In this document: piece by piece, positions 18,593 through 26,583 of the stretch | Numbering within the stretch: the first letter of the stretch is position 1 | Layout: each line of letters starts with the position of its first letter | Source: Halorubrum salsamenti | GTDB taxonomy: Archaea; Halobacteriota; Halobacteria; Halobacteriales; Haloferacaceae | Reading direction: 5' to 3' | Length of the DNA stretch: 64,000 nucleotides | NCBI RefSeq assembly: GCF_007671685.1 | Contig: NZ_VCNL01000002.1 | Span: 744,001 to 808,000, forward strand | Translations under genes and position numbers: made by a program | Notes under the pieces: model-generated | Told to the model about the DNA's origin: nothing | Databases searched by the model: none | The model's input: only the letters and a program-made list of their open reading frames with translations

Positions 18593-20663
18593 CCGTGACA
18601 CCTCTCGCCGCCGGCGCGGTCGTCGGACCGGCCGGTCGCGCTCCCGGATCGATACTCCCTCCCGTCGCGTTCGGATCGCGTGTGTCCATCGTCGTAGTCC
18701 CGGTATCCCCGTTCAGTTCGGCGCGCCAGTCGGCGCTGACCGGCCCGACCTCCGGACCGAGCGCGGCGTCAACCCGGTCCGGCGAATACGGCTCCGCCGC
18801 CGGCGCCGGGTCGATGATGCTCCCCGAGCGCGCCCCGGGAACCGTCCCGCGGAGGCGGTCGAGGAGCGTGACCACGGGCGACTCGCGCACGGCGACCGCG
18901 GCGACTTCGCGGTGGAGCGCGGCGTCGACCGGTGAGGTCGGGCGGTAGGCGCGCTCGCCGGGGTCGTGGATCCCCACGTTCGCTCCCTCCCAGTAGTTCC
19001 CGCGGTCGCCGTCGGCCCAGATCCGGAGCGCGCCCGCCCCGGCGCCCGCGTGGTCCTCGTTGCCGACGAAGTCGTTCGCGACGACTCGACTCGACGGGAC
19101 GACCGTGGTCGCGCGCGCGCCTTCATCGTTTTCCGCGGCCACGTTGCGCTCGTACAGCGATCCCCGCGAGCTGGTCGAGAAGCCGAGTTCGTTGCCGACG
19201 AGGGTGTTGTACCCGATGTACGTCCGGGTGCCCGAGGCCTGAATTCCCGCGCTGGAGTTCCGCACGTCGTTACCGACGATCGCGTTGCCCGAGGGACGCG
19301 TCATCACGGTGACTCCGCCGAACAGCTCGTTTCGGAACGCGTTGTCGGCGATCAGCGCGTCGCTCGTGTACATGAGGTGCGTCCCGTACCGGTTGTCCGC
19401 GAACGTCGAGTTCCGGACGACCGAGCCGTCGGCGCGGTGGAGGTAAATCCCGTCGCGACCGCCCTGGAAGACGCTGTCCGTCACCGTCACGCGCGACTGC
19501 ATGCCCGTGACCCCCATGAACCCGTCCTGCCACTCGTCTGACCCGTCGACGCGGAGGTCTCGGATCGTCGCGTGGGAGCCCTCGCGGAGGAGCAGGCCGC
19601 TCGCGTTCGCCTCGACCGTCACGTCGTCGACGACGAGCCCCGGCGCGTCGATCGCGCGGATCCCCGCGTCGCCGTGGCCGTAGCCGAGCTGGATGTTGGT
19701 GTCCCACACCTCGTCGTCGCCCTCGCGCCCCTCGCGCGCCGCCTCCGGATCGCGCGTTTGGCCCCCGCTCCCGTCGACCGAGAGCCCGGTGATCGCCACG
19801 TCCGGCGCCCGCACCGTGATCACCGACCCGTTGCCGTCGCCGCGAATCCGCGCGTCCTCGCCGGCGACCGTGACCGACTCGTTCACCGTCAGAGTCTCCT
19901 CGTAGGTCCCCGGCGGGACGACGACGGTCGTGTTCGCCGGCGCGGCCGCGACCGCCGCCTGAACCGTCGGCGCGTCCTCGCCGACGACGACCGAGACCGG
20001 TCTGTCGGCGCGGCGCTCGGCGGCCGCGATCCGGTCGTCGGCCGCGGTCCACCGCTCGGGGGCCATCGCGCGCACCGCCGCCGCGGAGTCCGTGTCGAAG
20101 GACATGCCTCGGACCGTCTCCCAGTCGACTGTCCGCCCGCCGTGGTCGGCGGCGAACGCCTCGGCGGCGTCCCGCTCGCGGAACGGGACGACCGTCTCGC
20201 CGGCCGGGCTCCGAGCGTCGCTACCGACCACGTAGACCGCCTCTTCCGCCGGCGTCCACTCGCCGGCGAATTCCGACTCGAACAGCCCGGTCTCGGTCGT
20301 CCCCGGCCGGGCGTCGTCGAACGTCTCGACGTAGACGACGATCGGGTAGCCGAACTGGCGTTCGGTCCGGCCGTCGCCGAGCGTCGCCGCGAACGACTCG
20401 ACGCCGTTGTACCCGACGACGTACTGGAGCTGCGAGTAGAAGACCTGCGTCCGCGGGACCCGCGCCGCTCCGGCCATCAGCGCGTCCGTCTCGGAGGAGA
20501 GCCCCAGTTCGACCACGTCGTCGTAGTCGACGGGCGAGGGCGCGGCCGACTCCGGGTCGGTAACGAACGCTCCCGCCGTCGCGGCCGCTGCGACGAGGAG
20601 GAGCGTCGCGAGCGCGAGCCGAACCGGGAGCGCCGGACCGGCGTATGGGTCGAAACGCGTCAC
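18585..20663 (-). CDS. nosD: NosD-like copper-cluster protein with N-terminal NosL-like domain
   Basis: Secreted protein of 692 residues. An N-terminal hydrophobic signal (LALATLLLVAAAATAGAF) is followed by a domain (about residues 60-200) that resembles the C-terminal half of NosL: AVYVVGSDARSPAGETVVPF and DAAEAFAADHGGRTVDWE. The Cys-containing copper motif of NosL is missing there. From about residue 235 comes the right-handed parallel beta-helix typical of NosD (SVVVGEDAPTVQAAVAAAP, then repeated rungs such as SDALIADNAFRNELFGG). Ordinary bacterial NosD is about 430 residues. It heads the nosD-F-Y operon; a TATA box at 20684-20694 lies 26 nt upstream of the ATG. Confidence 0.88.
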   Translation of the reverse strand: MTRFDPYAGPALPVRLALATLLLVAAAATAGAFVTDPESAAPSPVDYDDVVELGLSSETDALMAGAARVPRTQVFYSQLQYVVGYNGVESFAATLGDGRTERQFGYPIVVYVETFDDARPGTTETGLFESEFAGEWTPAEEAVYVVGSDARSPAGETVVPFRERDAAEAFAADHGGRTVDWETVRGMSFDTDSAAAVRAMAPERWTAADDRIAAAERRADRPVSVVVGEDAPTVQAAVAAAPANTTVVVPPGTYEETLTVNESVTVAGEDARIRGDGNGSVITVRAPDVAITGLSVDGSGGQTRDPEAAREGREGDDEVWDTNIQLGYGHGDAGIRAIDAPGLVVDDVTVEANASGLLLREGSHATIRDLRVDGSDEWQDGFMGVTGMQSRVTVTDSVFQGGRDGIYLHRADGSVVRNSTFADNRYGTHLMYTSDALIADNAFRNELFGGVTVMTRPSGNAIVGNDVRNSSAGIQASGTRTYIGYNTLVGNELGFSTSSRGSLYERNVAAENDEGARATTVVPSSRVVANDFVGNEDHAGAGAGALRIWADGDRGNYWEGANVGIHDPGERAYRPTSPVDAALHREVAAVAVRESPVVTLLDRLRGTVPGARSGSIIDPAPAAEPYSPDRVDAALGPEVGPVSADWRAELNGDTGTTTMDTRDPNATGGSIDPGARPAGPTTAPAARGVTDA

Positions 20664-20683
20664 GGTGACGTTTCGATCGCCTG

Positions 20684-20694
20684 GGGTTTATCCG
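20684..20694 (-). promoter_or_regulatory. TATA box of the nosDFY operon
   Basis: On the minus strand the box contains ggataaacc and is centred 26 nt upstream of the nosD ATG. Confidence 0.5.
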
Positions 20695-20735
20695 ATCTGG
20701 TTCGTTCCTCGAACGACCGTCTGAATCGCTCCCGA

Positions 20736-20745
20736 GAGCCTAAGG
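20736..20745 (+). promoter_or_regulatory. TATA box of nosL
   Basis: The box gagcctaagg is centred 28 nt upstream of the nosL ATG at 20769. Confidence 0.4.
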
Positions 20746-20768
20746 CGGTCGTTTCACAACTATCACCC

Positions 20769-21338
20769 ATGACCGAACATCCGCGTCCGTCGACGTCGCG
20801 TCGAGGTCTGCTCGCCGGGGTCGGCGCGGGCCTCTCGCTCGCGGCCGCCGGCTGTCTGGGCGACGAGAGCGCGTCGATCACCCCGGTCTCGCTCGACGGC
20901 GAACGCGCGTGCGACGAGTGCGGCATGATAATCGAGGACCACCCCGGCCCGGTCGGACAGATTCACTTCGAGGACGACGAGCCCGAGGGCGGACGACCGG
21001 GCCAGTTCTGCAGCAGCATCTGCACCTACACCTACCGGTTCGACGCGGAAGACGCGGGACGGACCCCGCTGGCGACGTTCCTCACCGACTACTCGCTCGT
21101 CGATCAGGAGGTGTTCGAGGAGGGCACCGACACGATGTTCTCCTCGCACGTCGAGAGCGAGGCGTTCTCGCGGACGACCGACCTCACGGTCGTCGCACGC
21201 AGCGAGGTCGTCGGCGCCATGGGACCCGAGCTGATCCCGTTCAGCGAGGCGGACGACGTCGACGCGTTCGTCGAGGAGTACGGTGGCGATCCGATGCCCG
21301 CCGAGGACGTCGAGCGGTCGACCCTGGAGGCCTTATAA
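20769..21338 (+). CDS. nosL: NosL family copper-binding lipoprotein
   Basis: Lipoprotein of 189 residues with a twin-arginine-like signal (STSRRGLLAGVGAGLSLA) and lipobox AAAGC (Cys near residue 28). The NosL metal motif CDECGM lies at about 47-52, and a further CSSIC is found near residue 80. The C-terminal block SEVVGAMGPELIPF is the family signature. NosL binds Cu(I) and passes it to copper enzymes or to NosD. It is divergent from nosDFY, a common arrangement. No nosZ is present, so the target is probably another copper protein such as an oxidase or a cupredoxin (inference). Confidence 0.92.
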   Translation: MTEHPRPSTSRRGLLAGVGAGLSLAAAGCLGDESASITPVSLDGERACDECGMIIEDHPGPVGQIHFEDDEPEGGRPGQFCSSICTYTYRFDAEDAGRTPLATFLTDYSLVDQEVFEEGTDTMFSSHVESEAFSRTTDLTVVARSEVVGAMGPELIPFSEADDVDAFVEEYGGDPMPAEDVERSTLEAL

Positions 21339-21496
21339 ATAGCCGACGTAGGCCGCGCACCGTTCAAAAACGGACGCTCTTTGACGGGAGGACGCGAGAA
21401 GGCATTATAGGCGAATTGAGGGTTGACGGGCGATTCGGGCTCGCCGCCGGGGTTCGACGCTGGATTCTTCTATTCGGTCGGCGTACTACGAGACGT

Positions 21497-21928
21497 ATGT
21501 ACCGCACGACCTTGATCCCGACCGGGGGTAGCGAGGCATCGTTCGGTGCTGTCGCGGACGCGATCGAAGTTACCGCACCCGACGGGACGATCCACGTGCT
21601 GGGAATCGTCGAGGATCTGCCGACACACAGACGGTCGGGGAAGCCCCAGAAGTTCGACGGCGGGGACGACGAGCGAGTCCGACTAGAGGCGGCCGTCGAC
21701 CGCATCGCGGCGTCGGTCGAGGAGGCGGGGATCGACTCCGTGACCGTCGTCGAGGAGGGCGTGCCGTCACACGAGATCGTCGAGTACGCGGCGGACGCCG
21801 ACGTCGACGCGATCGTGATGGGGAAACGGGGGCCGAGCGATGCGGCCGCCGACCTGCTCGGGAGCACGACGGAACGCGTCCTCCGCGACGCGCCGACCAC
21901 GGTCGTGTCCGTCCCGGCACTCGACTAG
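21497..21928 (+). CDS. Universal stress protein (UspA family)
   Basis: Single-domain Usp of 143 residues. It begins YRTTLIPTGGSEASFGAV and has the nucleotide-binding loop GKRGPSDAAADLLGSTTE near residues 110-127, close to the G-x2-G-x9-GS pattern, so ATP binding is plausible. It ends APTTVVSVPALD. The ATG at 21497 is supported by a TATA-like cttctattcg at 21468-21477, 25 nt upstream. Its 158-bp distance from nosL and own promoter make it a separate transcript. Confidence 0.9.
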   Translation: MYRTTLIPTGGSEASFGAVADAIEVTAPDGTIHVLGIVEDLPTHRRSGKPQKFDGGDDERVRLEAAVDRIAASVEEAGIDSVTVVEEGVPSHEIVEYAADADVDAIVMGKRGPSDAAADLLGSTTERVLRDAPTTVVSVPALD

Positions 21929-21957
21929 GGGCGGTTACGAATCGACCGGTGAGAAAG

Positions 21958-22031
21958 TCCGCCCTCCCCGAATTGAACGGGGGACAAGTCGATCTACAGT
22001 CGACTGCTCTACCAGGCTGAGCTAAGGGCGG
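21958..22031 (-). tRNA. tRNA-Tyr (GUA)
   Basis: A 74-base cloverleaf on the minus strand. The acceptor stem pairs ccgccct (22031-22025) with agggcgg (21965-21959), with discriminator A. The D arm begins agctcag, the anticodon stem tcgac/gtcga-type encloses the loop with anticodon GTA, and the T arm holds gttcaat. The C1-G72 first pair is the known identity element of archaeal tRNA-Tyr. No intron is visible. The 3' CCA is not encoded. Confidence 0.95.
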
Positions 22032-22056
22032 TTACCGTATTCTACCCGCCGGATTC

Positions 22057-22066
22057 GACTTAAGGG
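22057..22066 (-). promoter_or_regulatory. TATA box of tRNA-Tyr
   Basis: Minus-strand cccttaagtc is centred 30 nt upstream of the first tRNA base. Confidence 0.5.
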
Positions 22067-22139
22067 TTCCCTTTCAAACCGGGTGTGATCCGCGGTACCG
22101 CGGACGCCTCGACGGCCCTCACCGCAGCCGCCGCGCGCG

Positions 22140-22148
22140 ATTTTTAAG
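22140..22148 (+). promoter_or_regulatory. TATA box of the MgsA-like gene
   Basis: The box atttttaag is centred 28 nt upstream of the ATG at 22172. Confidence 0.5.
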
Positions 22149-22171
22149 TCGCTCGCGGCGAGAGCGAGGAT

Positions 22172-23056
22172 ATGGCCGACGGCGACGATCGACAGGCGAC
22201 GTTCGGGTCGGACGGGAGCTTGGAGACCGACACGACGCCGGACGCGACCGGCGAGAACGACTTCGGCGAGGAGAAGGACGCCAACGAGACGGACGGCGGG
22301 TACAGCCGGTACGTCGTCTCCAGCCTCCTCCAGAAGGCGGTGCGCCGATCCGACGAGGAGGTCGCCGCGTGGGCCGCGTGGGAGCTGTCCCGCTCCGGCT
22401 ACGCGTGGAACCTCTGGGACCGCCTCAACCTCTACGTCGTCGAGGACCTCCGCGCGGGCAGCGACGTGGCGCTCACGATCGAGCGCTACGAGGAGCTCGC
22501 CACCGAGCGCTGGGAGGCCGCCGAGTGGAAGGGCCGGCTCTGCGCGGTCCACGCCGCGCTTGCGGCCGCCCGCGCGCGCTCGACCCGCGAGGCCTCGAAC
22601 GCCGACGCCTACTTCTCCGCCGTCGCCGAGGTGCGCGCCGAGGCCCGCGAGCGCGGCGAGGAGCCCGCACACGACTTCCCCGTCGGCGACCTCGAACCGG
22701 ACGGCGAGTTCGACGCGATCTTCGACGGCCACACCGGCGAGGGCGCGAGACGCGACCGCGGGACGCACTTCTTCAAGACCCACGGCGCCCGAGTCGGCCC
22801 GGAGGGCGAAGACGACCAGAGCGCCCGCTGGCAGCGCCTCGCGATGCTCCTCGACGACGAGACCGACTACTCCGCCGACGATCTCGACCGCGCCGTCGAG
22901 CCGGTCGATCTCGAAAACCCGTGGGGCGAACCGGCGACGGGGGCCGGACGCGCCGACGCAGCCGGGGCCGGAGACACTGTCGACATCGACGACACTGCCG
23001 ACACCGGCGAGAACGGTCCCGACCGGACCGGCTCGCTCGACGAGTTCTCGGAGTAG
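22172..23056 (+). CDS. Haloarchaeal protein resembling the MgsA/RarA C-terminal region
   Basis: Soluble protein of 294 residues with acidic, low-complexity ends. The core (about 42-230) is helical and resembles the C-terminal oligomerisation region of RarA/MgsA clamp-loader-like ATPases: SRYVVSSLLQKAVRRSDEEV, DRLNLYVVEDL, AKLCAVHAALAAA-like helices, and a segment ending in a TGEGARRDRGTHFFKTHGAR block similar to the family's lysine/tyrosine-rich end. No Walker motifs are present, so it cannot be an ATPase by itself. The assignment is by eye and tentative. A leaderless-type promoter sits 28 nt upstream. Confidence 0.6.
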   Translation: MADGDDRQATFGSDGSLETDTTPDATGENDFGEEKDANETDGGYSRYVVSSLLQKAVRRSDEEVAAWAAWELSRSGYAWNLWDRLNLYVVEDLRAGSDVALTIERYEELATERWEAAEWKGRLCAVHAALAAARARSTREASNADAYFSAVAEVRAEARERGEEPAHDFPVGDLEPDGEFDAIFDGHTGEGARRDRGTHFFKTHGARVGPEGEDDQSARWQRLAMLLDDETDYSADDLDRAVEPVDLENPWGEPATGAGRADAAGAGDTVDIDDTADTGENGPDRTGSLDEFSE

Positions 23057-23105
23057 CCTCGGGCCGCTCGTCAGGCACCGTCCCGTCGATGACCGCTTTC
23101 GCCAG

Positions 23106-23115
23106 CCCTTATGAG
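23106..23115 (+). promoter_or_regulatory. TATA box of the short flavoprotein gene
   Basis: The box cccttatgag is centred 27 nt upstream of the ATG at 23137. Confidence 0.45.
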
Positions 23116-23136
23116 CGTGCGCCCGTTACGAGATGT

Positions 23137-23721
23137 ATGGCAGATGTAGCAATCGTCGGCGGCGGACCGGCCGGGCTCAGCGCGGGACTGTTCGCGGGCA
23201 AGAACGGGCTCGACGCGGTCCTGTTCGACACCGACGGCACGTGGATGCATAAGGCGCACCTGTTCAACTACCCCGGAATCGGCTCGGTCGGCGGCAGCGA
23301 GTTCCTCGCGACCGCCCGCCAGCAGGCCGACGACTTCGGCGTCGACCGGAAGCAGGGCGAGGAGGTCACCGCTGTCGAGGAGGCCGGCGACGGCTTCGTC
23401 GTGACCACCGAGGCGGACGAGTACGAGGCCGACTACGTGGTGCTGGCGACGGGCGCGAGCCGCGACCTCGCCGAGTCGCTCGGCTGCGAGTTCGACGGCG
23501 ATCTCGTCGACGTCGGCGTCTCGATGGAGACGAGCGTCGAGGGCGCGTACGCGACCGGCGCGATGGTCCGCGCCGAGGAGTGGCAGGCGGTCATCTCGGC
23601 CGGCGACGGCGCCGCCGCGGCCCTCAACATCCTCTCGAACGAGAAGGGCGAGCACTACCACGACTTCGACGTGCCCGACACCGCGACCTCGGTGTTCGGC
23701 GGCCTGATCGACGACGAATAA
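23137..23721 (+). CDS. Short FAD-binding oxidoreductase (thioredoxin reductase-like)
   Basis: Protein of 194 residues from the thioredoxin reductase-like flavoprotein group. The FAD-binding Rossmann motif GGGPAGLSAG is at residues 8-17, an ATG motif follows (YVVLATGAS, about 106-114), and the C-terminus has the FAD-binding block YATGAMVRAEEWQAVISAGD. At two-thirds of the usual 300 residues it lacks the inserted NAD(P)H domain and the redox CxxC, so it may act as a flavin-binding half or with a partner. The ATG at 23137 fits both the Rossmann start (MADVAIVGGGPAG) and the TATA box 27 nt upstream. Confidence 0.85.
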   Translation: MADVAIVGGGPAGLSAGLFAGKNGLDAVLFDTDGTWMHKAHLFNYPGIGSVGGSEFLATARQQADDFGVDRKQGEEVTAVEEAGDGFVVTTEADEYEADYVVLATGASRDLAESLGCEFDGDLVDVGVSMETSVEGAYATGAMVRAEEWQAVISAGDGAAAALNILSNEKGEHYHDFDVPDTATSVFGGLIDDE

Positions 23722-23829
23722 GCGCCCGGCTACGGTTTTCGATCGCTTCTTGATCGATAGCGGGAGTACGTCTCTCAGTGTGGTGGTGTGATCATTTATA
23801 AGTCGGATCGGGGTGTGGCTGTTGGTGGT

Positions 23830-23846
23830 TTATAAGTGATCGACGC
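23830..23846 (+). repeat. 17-bp TATA-containing dispersed element, copy 1
   Basis: ttataagtgatcgacgc. It differs from copy 2 at two positions and from copy 3 (51684-51700) at two positions. A further partial copy, atttataagtcggatcg, starts near 23795. Confidence 0.6.
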
Positions 23847-24034
23847 TGTGGTGACGACCTCCAAAGCCCCGGCCGCGAGGACTCGCGCGGCTCGCTGCGG
23901 TCCTCGTCACTCGCGTTGCTCGTTCCTGCGGTCCTTGCGTCGCCGTGCTTCGTCCTCGCGGCCGCCCCTTTGAGTCCCACCCTGCCGCACCGCACAGCAC
24001 CTCACACCTCCCCAACCTCGCCGCTCGCTTCGTC

Positions 24035-24053
24035 GCCGGCGCGCAGCGCCGGC
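24035..24053. repeat. Perfect 8-bp inverted repeat (hairpin)
   Basis: Arms gccggcgc and gcgccggc are separated by gca. It would form a very stable hairpin in RNA or single-stranded DNA. Confidence 0.55.
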
Positions 24054-24108
24054 TGCATGAGGGGCCTCCGTTCCCTCTCTGCTCGCGGCGTCCCTCGCGG
24101 GCTAGCTC

Positions 24109-24129
24109 GCGGCCGCCGATGGCGGCCGC
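24109..24129. repeat. Paired gcggccgc boxes (hairpin)
   Basis: Two copies of the self-complementary octamer gcggccgc are separated by cgatg. Confidence 0.5.
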
Positions 24130-24156
24130 TCGCAGGCGCGCCACCGCACTCGTCAG

Positions 24157-24241
24157 TTATAAGCGATCGTCGCCGTCGCTCACGCCTATTTAAATACTGA
24201 ACCGCGGCCGGTGATCTGCAACACCCACCCCCGCCATCGAC
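24157..24241 (+). repeat. Dispersed element copy 2 with downstream module
   Basis: It opens with ttataagcgatcgtcgc (24157-24173), followed by an AT-rich tatttaaatact and then gcaacacccaccccc ending near atcga. The same order of blocks (17-mer, tttaaa-type stretch, gcaacaccc block, atcga) recurs at 51684-51766. In both places it lies just beyond the 3' end of a minus-strand gene. Confidence 0.55.
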
Positions 24242-24311
24242 CTCGCCGGTCTACGGTGACTCCGGGCCGAAACACCGTACCTGTCGAAGGGGTTCAGCGG
24301 CTCCGCTCGGT

Positions 24312-25010
24312 TCAGTCGTCGCCGTCCATGTCGAGCGAGCGCTTTTCGCCGAGTTCCTCCTCCAAACTTCCGCGCTCCCAGCTCCGGACGGCGTCCCCTT
24401 CGACCTCGGCGCGGAGCTTCTCCTCGAGGAGGTTCACGGCGACGCTGTTGGCGCCCTCGGGGATGATCACGTCCGCGTGTTTCTTCGAGGGCTCGATGAA
24501 CTGCTCGTGCATCGGCTTCACCGTCGAGAGGTACTGGTCGATGACGCCCTCTAGGTCGCGGCCGCGGTCGATCACGTCTCGCCGGATCCGGCGTAAGATT
24601 CGGACATCGGCGTCGGTCTCGACGAACAGCCGGAGGTCCATCATGTCGTTTATCTCCTCGTCATACAGCGCGAGGATCCCTTCGAGCACGATGACGTCGG
24701 TCGGATCGACGTCGATACGCTCCTCCTTCCGGTTGTGGACCTCGAAATCGTACTGCGGCATCCGAACCGATTGCCCCTCGAGCAGGGCTTCGAGGTGTTC
24801 TCTGAGCAGTTCCCACTCGAACGCCGACGGGTGGTCGTAGTTGACGGACTGCCGCTCCTCGAAGTCGAGGTGAGAGAGGTCCTCGTAGTAGTTGTCCAAC
24901 GGGATGCGGGTGACGCTGTCGCCGAGGTCGCGGGTGACGAGCCGTGAGACGGTCGTCTTCCCCGCGCCGGTCCCCCCCGCGATCCCGATCACGAACGAGG
25001 GAATGGTCAT
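24312..25010 (-). CDS. udk: Uridine kinase
   Basis: Uridine/cytidine kinase of the pyrimidine salvage pathway, 232 residues. The P-loop GIAGGTGAGKTT is at residues 8-19, followed by the substrate-binding IPLDNYYEDL and the block NYDHPSAFEW, then VLEGILALYDEEINDMMDL and the lid with RRIRRDVIDRGR. The length is slightly above the bacterial 213 because of an acidic C-terminus (EKRSLDMDGDD). A TATA-like cttcaaaccc on the minus strand at 25032-25041 is centred 27 nt upstream of the ATG, so the transcript is probably leaderless. Confidence 0.95.
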   Translation of the reverse strand: MTIPSFVIGIAGGTGAGKTTVSRLVTRDLGDSVTRIPLDNYYEDLSHLDFEERQSVNYDHPSAFEWELLREHLEALLEGQSVRMPQYDFEVHNRKEERIDVDPTDVIVLEGILALYDEEINDMMDLRLFVETDADVRILRRIRRDVIDRGRDLEGVIDQYLSTVKPMHEQFIEPSKKHADVIIPEGANSVAVNLLEEKLRAEVEGDAVRSWERGSLEEELGEKRSLDMDGDD

Positions 25011-25199
25011 ACTCCCCGCTCGGGCACCGGAGGGTTTGAAGCCTCCTTTTCGTCGCCGTCGTCAGCGCGGCCGCGATCACCGAAGAAGGCCGTCTCTCAG
25101 GAGGCGGGTTCCGTTCCGCCTGCAGATCTCGTCGCTCGCTCATCTCTCGCCGCCGATCGGAAGTCTAGGCCGGGAATACGTATAACGATACCGGGGGCA

Positions 25200-25208
25200 C
25201 CTTTTAGC
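25200..25208 (+). promoter_or_regulatory. TATA box of the CBS/zinc-ribbon gene
   Basis: The box ccttttagc is centred 28 nt upstream of the ATG at 25232. Confidence 0.5.
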
Positions 25209-25231
25209 CGTTCGCTGCGGAATCACGACTC

Positions 25232-25852
25232 ATGCGAACAGACACCACGGTTCGCGACGTGATGCACCGCGAGTTCCTCGGCGTGAGCGAGTCGGACCCG
25301 TTGCGCGATGCGGCGGCGCTTTTAGTCGACGAGGGAACGAACTGCCTCGTCGTCCTCCGAGGCGGAGAGGCCGTCGGTCGATTGGACTGTCGAGACGCCC
25401 TCGATTCACTCCTCGACGCGACGGCCGACGACGAACGCGGCCTTACGGTCGGTTCGGTCATGGGCCCGCCGCTCCCGACGGTCGCTCCCGACGACGCGCT
25501 GGCCGTCGTCGAGGAGCGGCTCGTCGCGGAGGGAGTCGACCGCGTCGTCGCCGTCGAGGACGGCGAGGCCGTCGGCGTCGTCACCGCGGGCGACGCGCTC
25601 GCCGCGGGTGCGCCCCGAACTGGGAACGGCGCCCGCGACCCCCTCAGCGACGAGGGAGCGACCGGAGAGCCCCGGCGGGGCGACGCGGCAACGCTGGGGG
25701 CGGACGGCGGCGTCGACCCCGCCGTAGAGGCGTCCTCCACCGACGCGTCCGGCTCGCCGACGCAGGGCGTCTGCGAGAGCTGCGGGGCGCTGGTGCCCGA
25801 CCTCGTGACCGCGAACGGACAGGCCGTCTGTCCGGAGTGTCGCGAGGTGTGA
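25232..25852 (+). CDS. CBS-domain pair with C-terminal zinc ribbon
   Basis: Protein of 206 residues. Two CBS domains (about 5-62 and 70-130; TVRDVMHREFLGVSESDPL, then TVGSVMGPPLPTVAPDDAL) form a Bateman module that in other proteins senses adenine nucleotides. A disordered acidic linker leads to a C-terminal zinc ribbon with two Cys pairs (CESCG, CPECR). There is no enzyme domain, so it may act as a nucleotide-responsive adaptor or regulator (inference). It has a leaderless-type promoter and stands between udk and a GNAT gene. Confidence 0.88.
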   Translation: MRTDTTVRDVMHREFLGVSESDPLRDAAALLVDEGTNCLVVLRGGEAVGRLDCRDALDSLLDATADDERGLTVGSVMGPPLPTVAPDDALAVVEERLVAEGVDRVVAVEDGEAVGVVTAGDALAAGAPRTGNGARDPLSDEGATGEPRRGDAATLGADGGVDPAVEASSTDASGSPTQGVCESCGALVPDLVTANGQAVCPECREV

Positions 25853-25949
25853 CACGGAACCGCACGTCCATTCATCGCTCGGATCCTCAGTTCTCCCTCT
25901 CCGTCGACGCCGGTAGGCTCAAACGTCCGGCGCGCCGAACATCGATCGA

Positions 25950-26498
25950 ATGGTCGACAGCGACCGCGTGCGCGTCACGCCCGCCACCGTCGACGACGTC
26001 GACCCGGTCACCGACCTGTGGATCGCGCTCGCCGAGGACCAGCAGGCACACGGGTCGACGCTGCTCGCCGAGGGGAACCGCACCGCGGTCCGCGAGTGGG
26101 TCGCGCGCTCGGTGGTCACCGGCGAACTCCTCGTCGCGTGCGACGGCGACGGCGACACGATCGGGTTCGTCGGGTTCGCGCTCGATCGCGGCGGCTACGA
26201 ACGCGACCGCACCCGCGGAGTCGTGAGTAATCTGTTCGTCGTCCCCGAGTGGCGCGGTGAGGGTATCGGCGCCGACCTGCTGGACGCGGCCGAGCGAGCC
26301 CTCCGCCAAGAGGGCGCCGAGACCGTCGCCTTAGAGGCGCTCGCGGCGAACGACCGCGCCCGCGAGTTCTACGCGGAGCGGGGGTACGAGCCGCACCGGG
26401 TGGAGCTGACGAAGTCGCTGGCGGCGGGTAACGAAGCGGGCGGAGACGGAGACGGTAACGGAGCGGGCAGAGGCGGGGACGACGACCGGAACGCCTGA
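25950..26498 (+). CDS. GNAT family N-acetyltransferase
   Basis: Acetyltransferase of 182 residues. The acetyl-CoA loop motif A is clear: SNLFVVPEWRGEGIGADLLD (about 93-112, with the R-G-x-G-x-G/A pattern), followed by motif B ALEALAANDRAREFYAERGY. The last 20 residues are a Gly/Asp/Asn-rich tail without structure. The substrate cannot be told. A TATA-like gctcaaacg at 25917-25925 is centred 29 nt upstream of the ATG. Confidence 0.9.
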   Translation: MVDSDRVRVTPATVDDVDPVTDLWIALAEDQQAHGSTLLAEGNRTAVREWVARSVVTGELLVACDGDGDTIGFVGFALDRGGYERDRTRGVVSNLFVVPEWRGEGIGADLLDAAERALRQEGAETVALEALAANDRAREFYAERGYEPHRVELTKSLAAGNEAGGDGDGNGAGRGGDDDRNA

Positions 26499-26583
26499 TC
26501 GCGACACGGCGTCGCCGCCGACATCGGGTGACCTTCGCGGAAAGCGACACGCACTCATAGGAGGACCGAGTACGCCAGCCTGC

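Larger units (their letters stand above)
23722..24311. other. 590-bp non-coding region with hairpins and repeat copies
   Basis: No gene is recognised in this stretch. It holds two copies of a 17-bp element (23830-23846, 24157-24173) in the same orientation, plus strong hairpins at 24035-24053 and 24109-24129. The sequence between is C-rich with stop codons in most frames and no codon bias. Longer open frames such as 23916-24200 have a composition unlike haloarchaeal proteins and are not called. The region could be a mobile-element relic or encode an RNA. Confidence 0.5.

Noticed and set aside
15137-21338. A nitrous oxide reductase cluster.
   Set aside because: No nosZ or nosR is present, so denitrification cannot be claimed from this window.
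23916-24200. Open frame in the 590-bp gap.
   Set aside because: Its translation is Pro/Ser/Arg-rich and non-acidic, and it overlaps the hairpins. No start signals.
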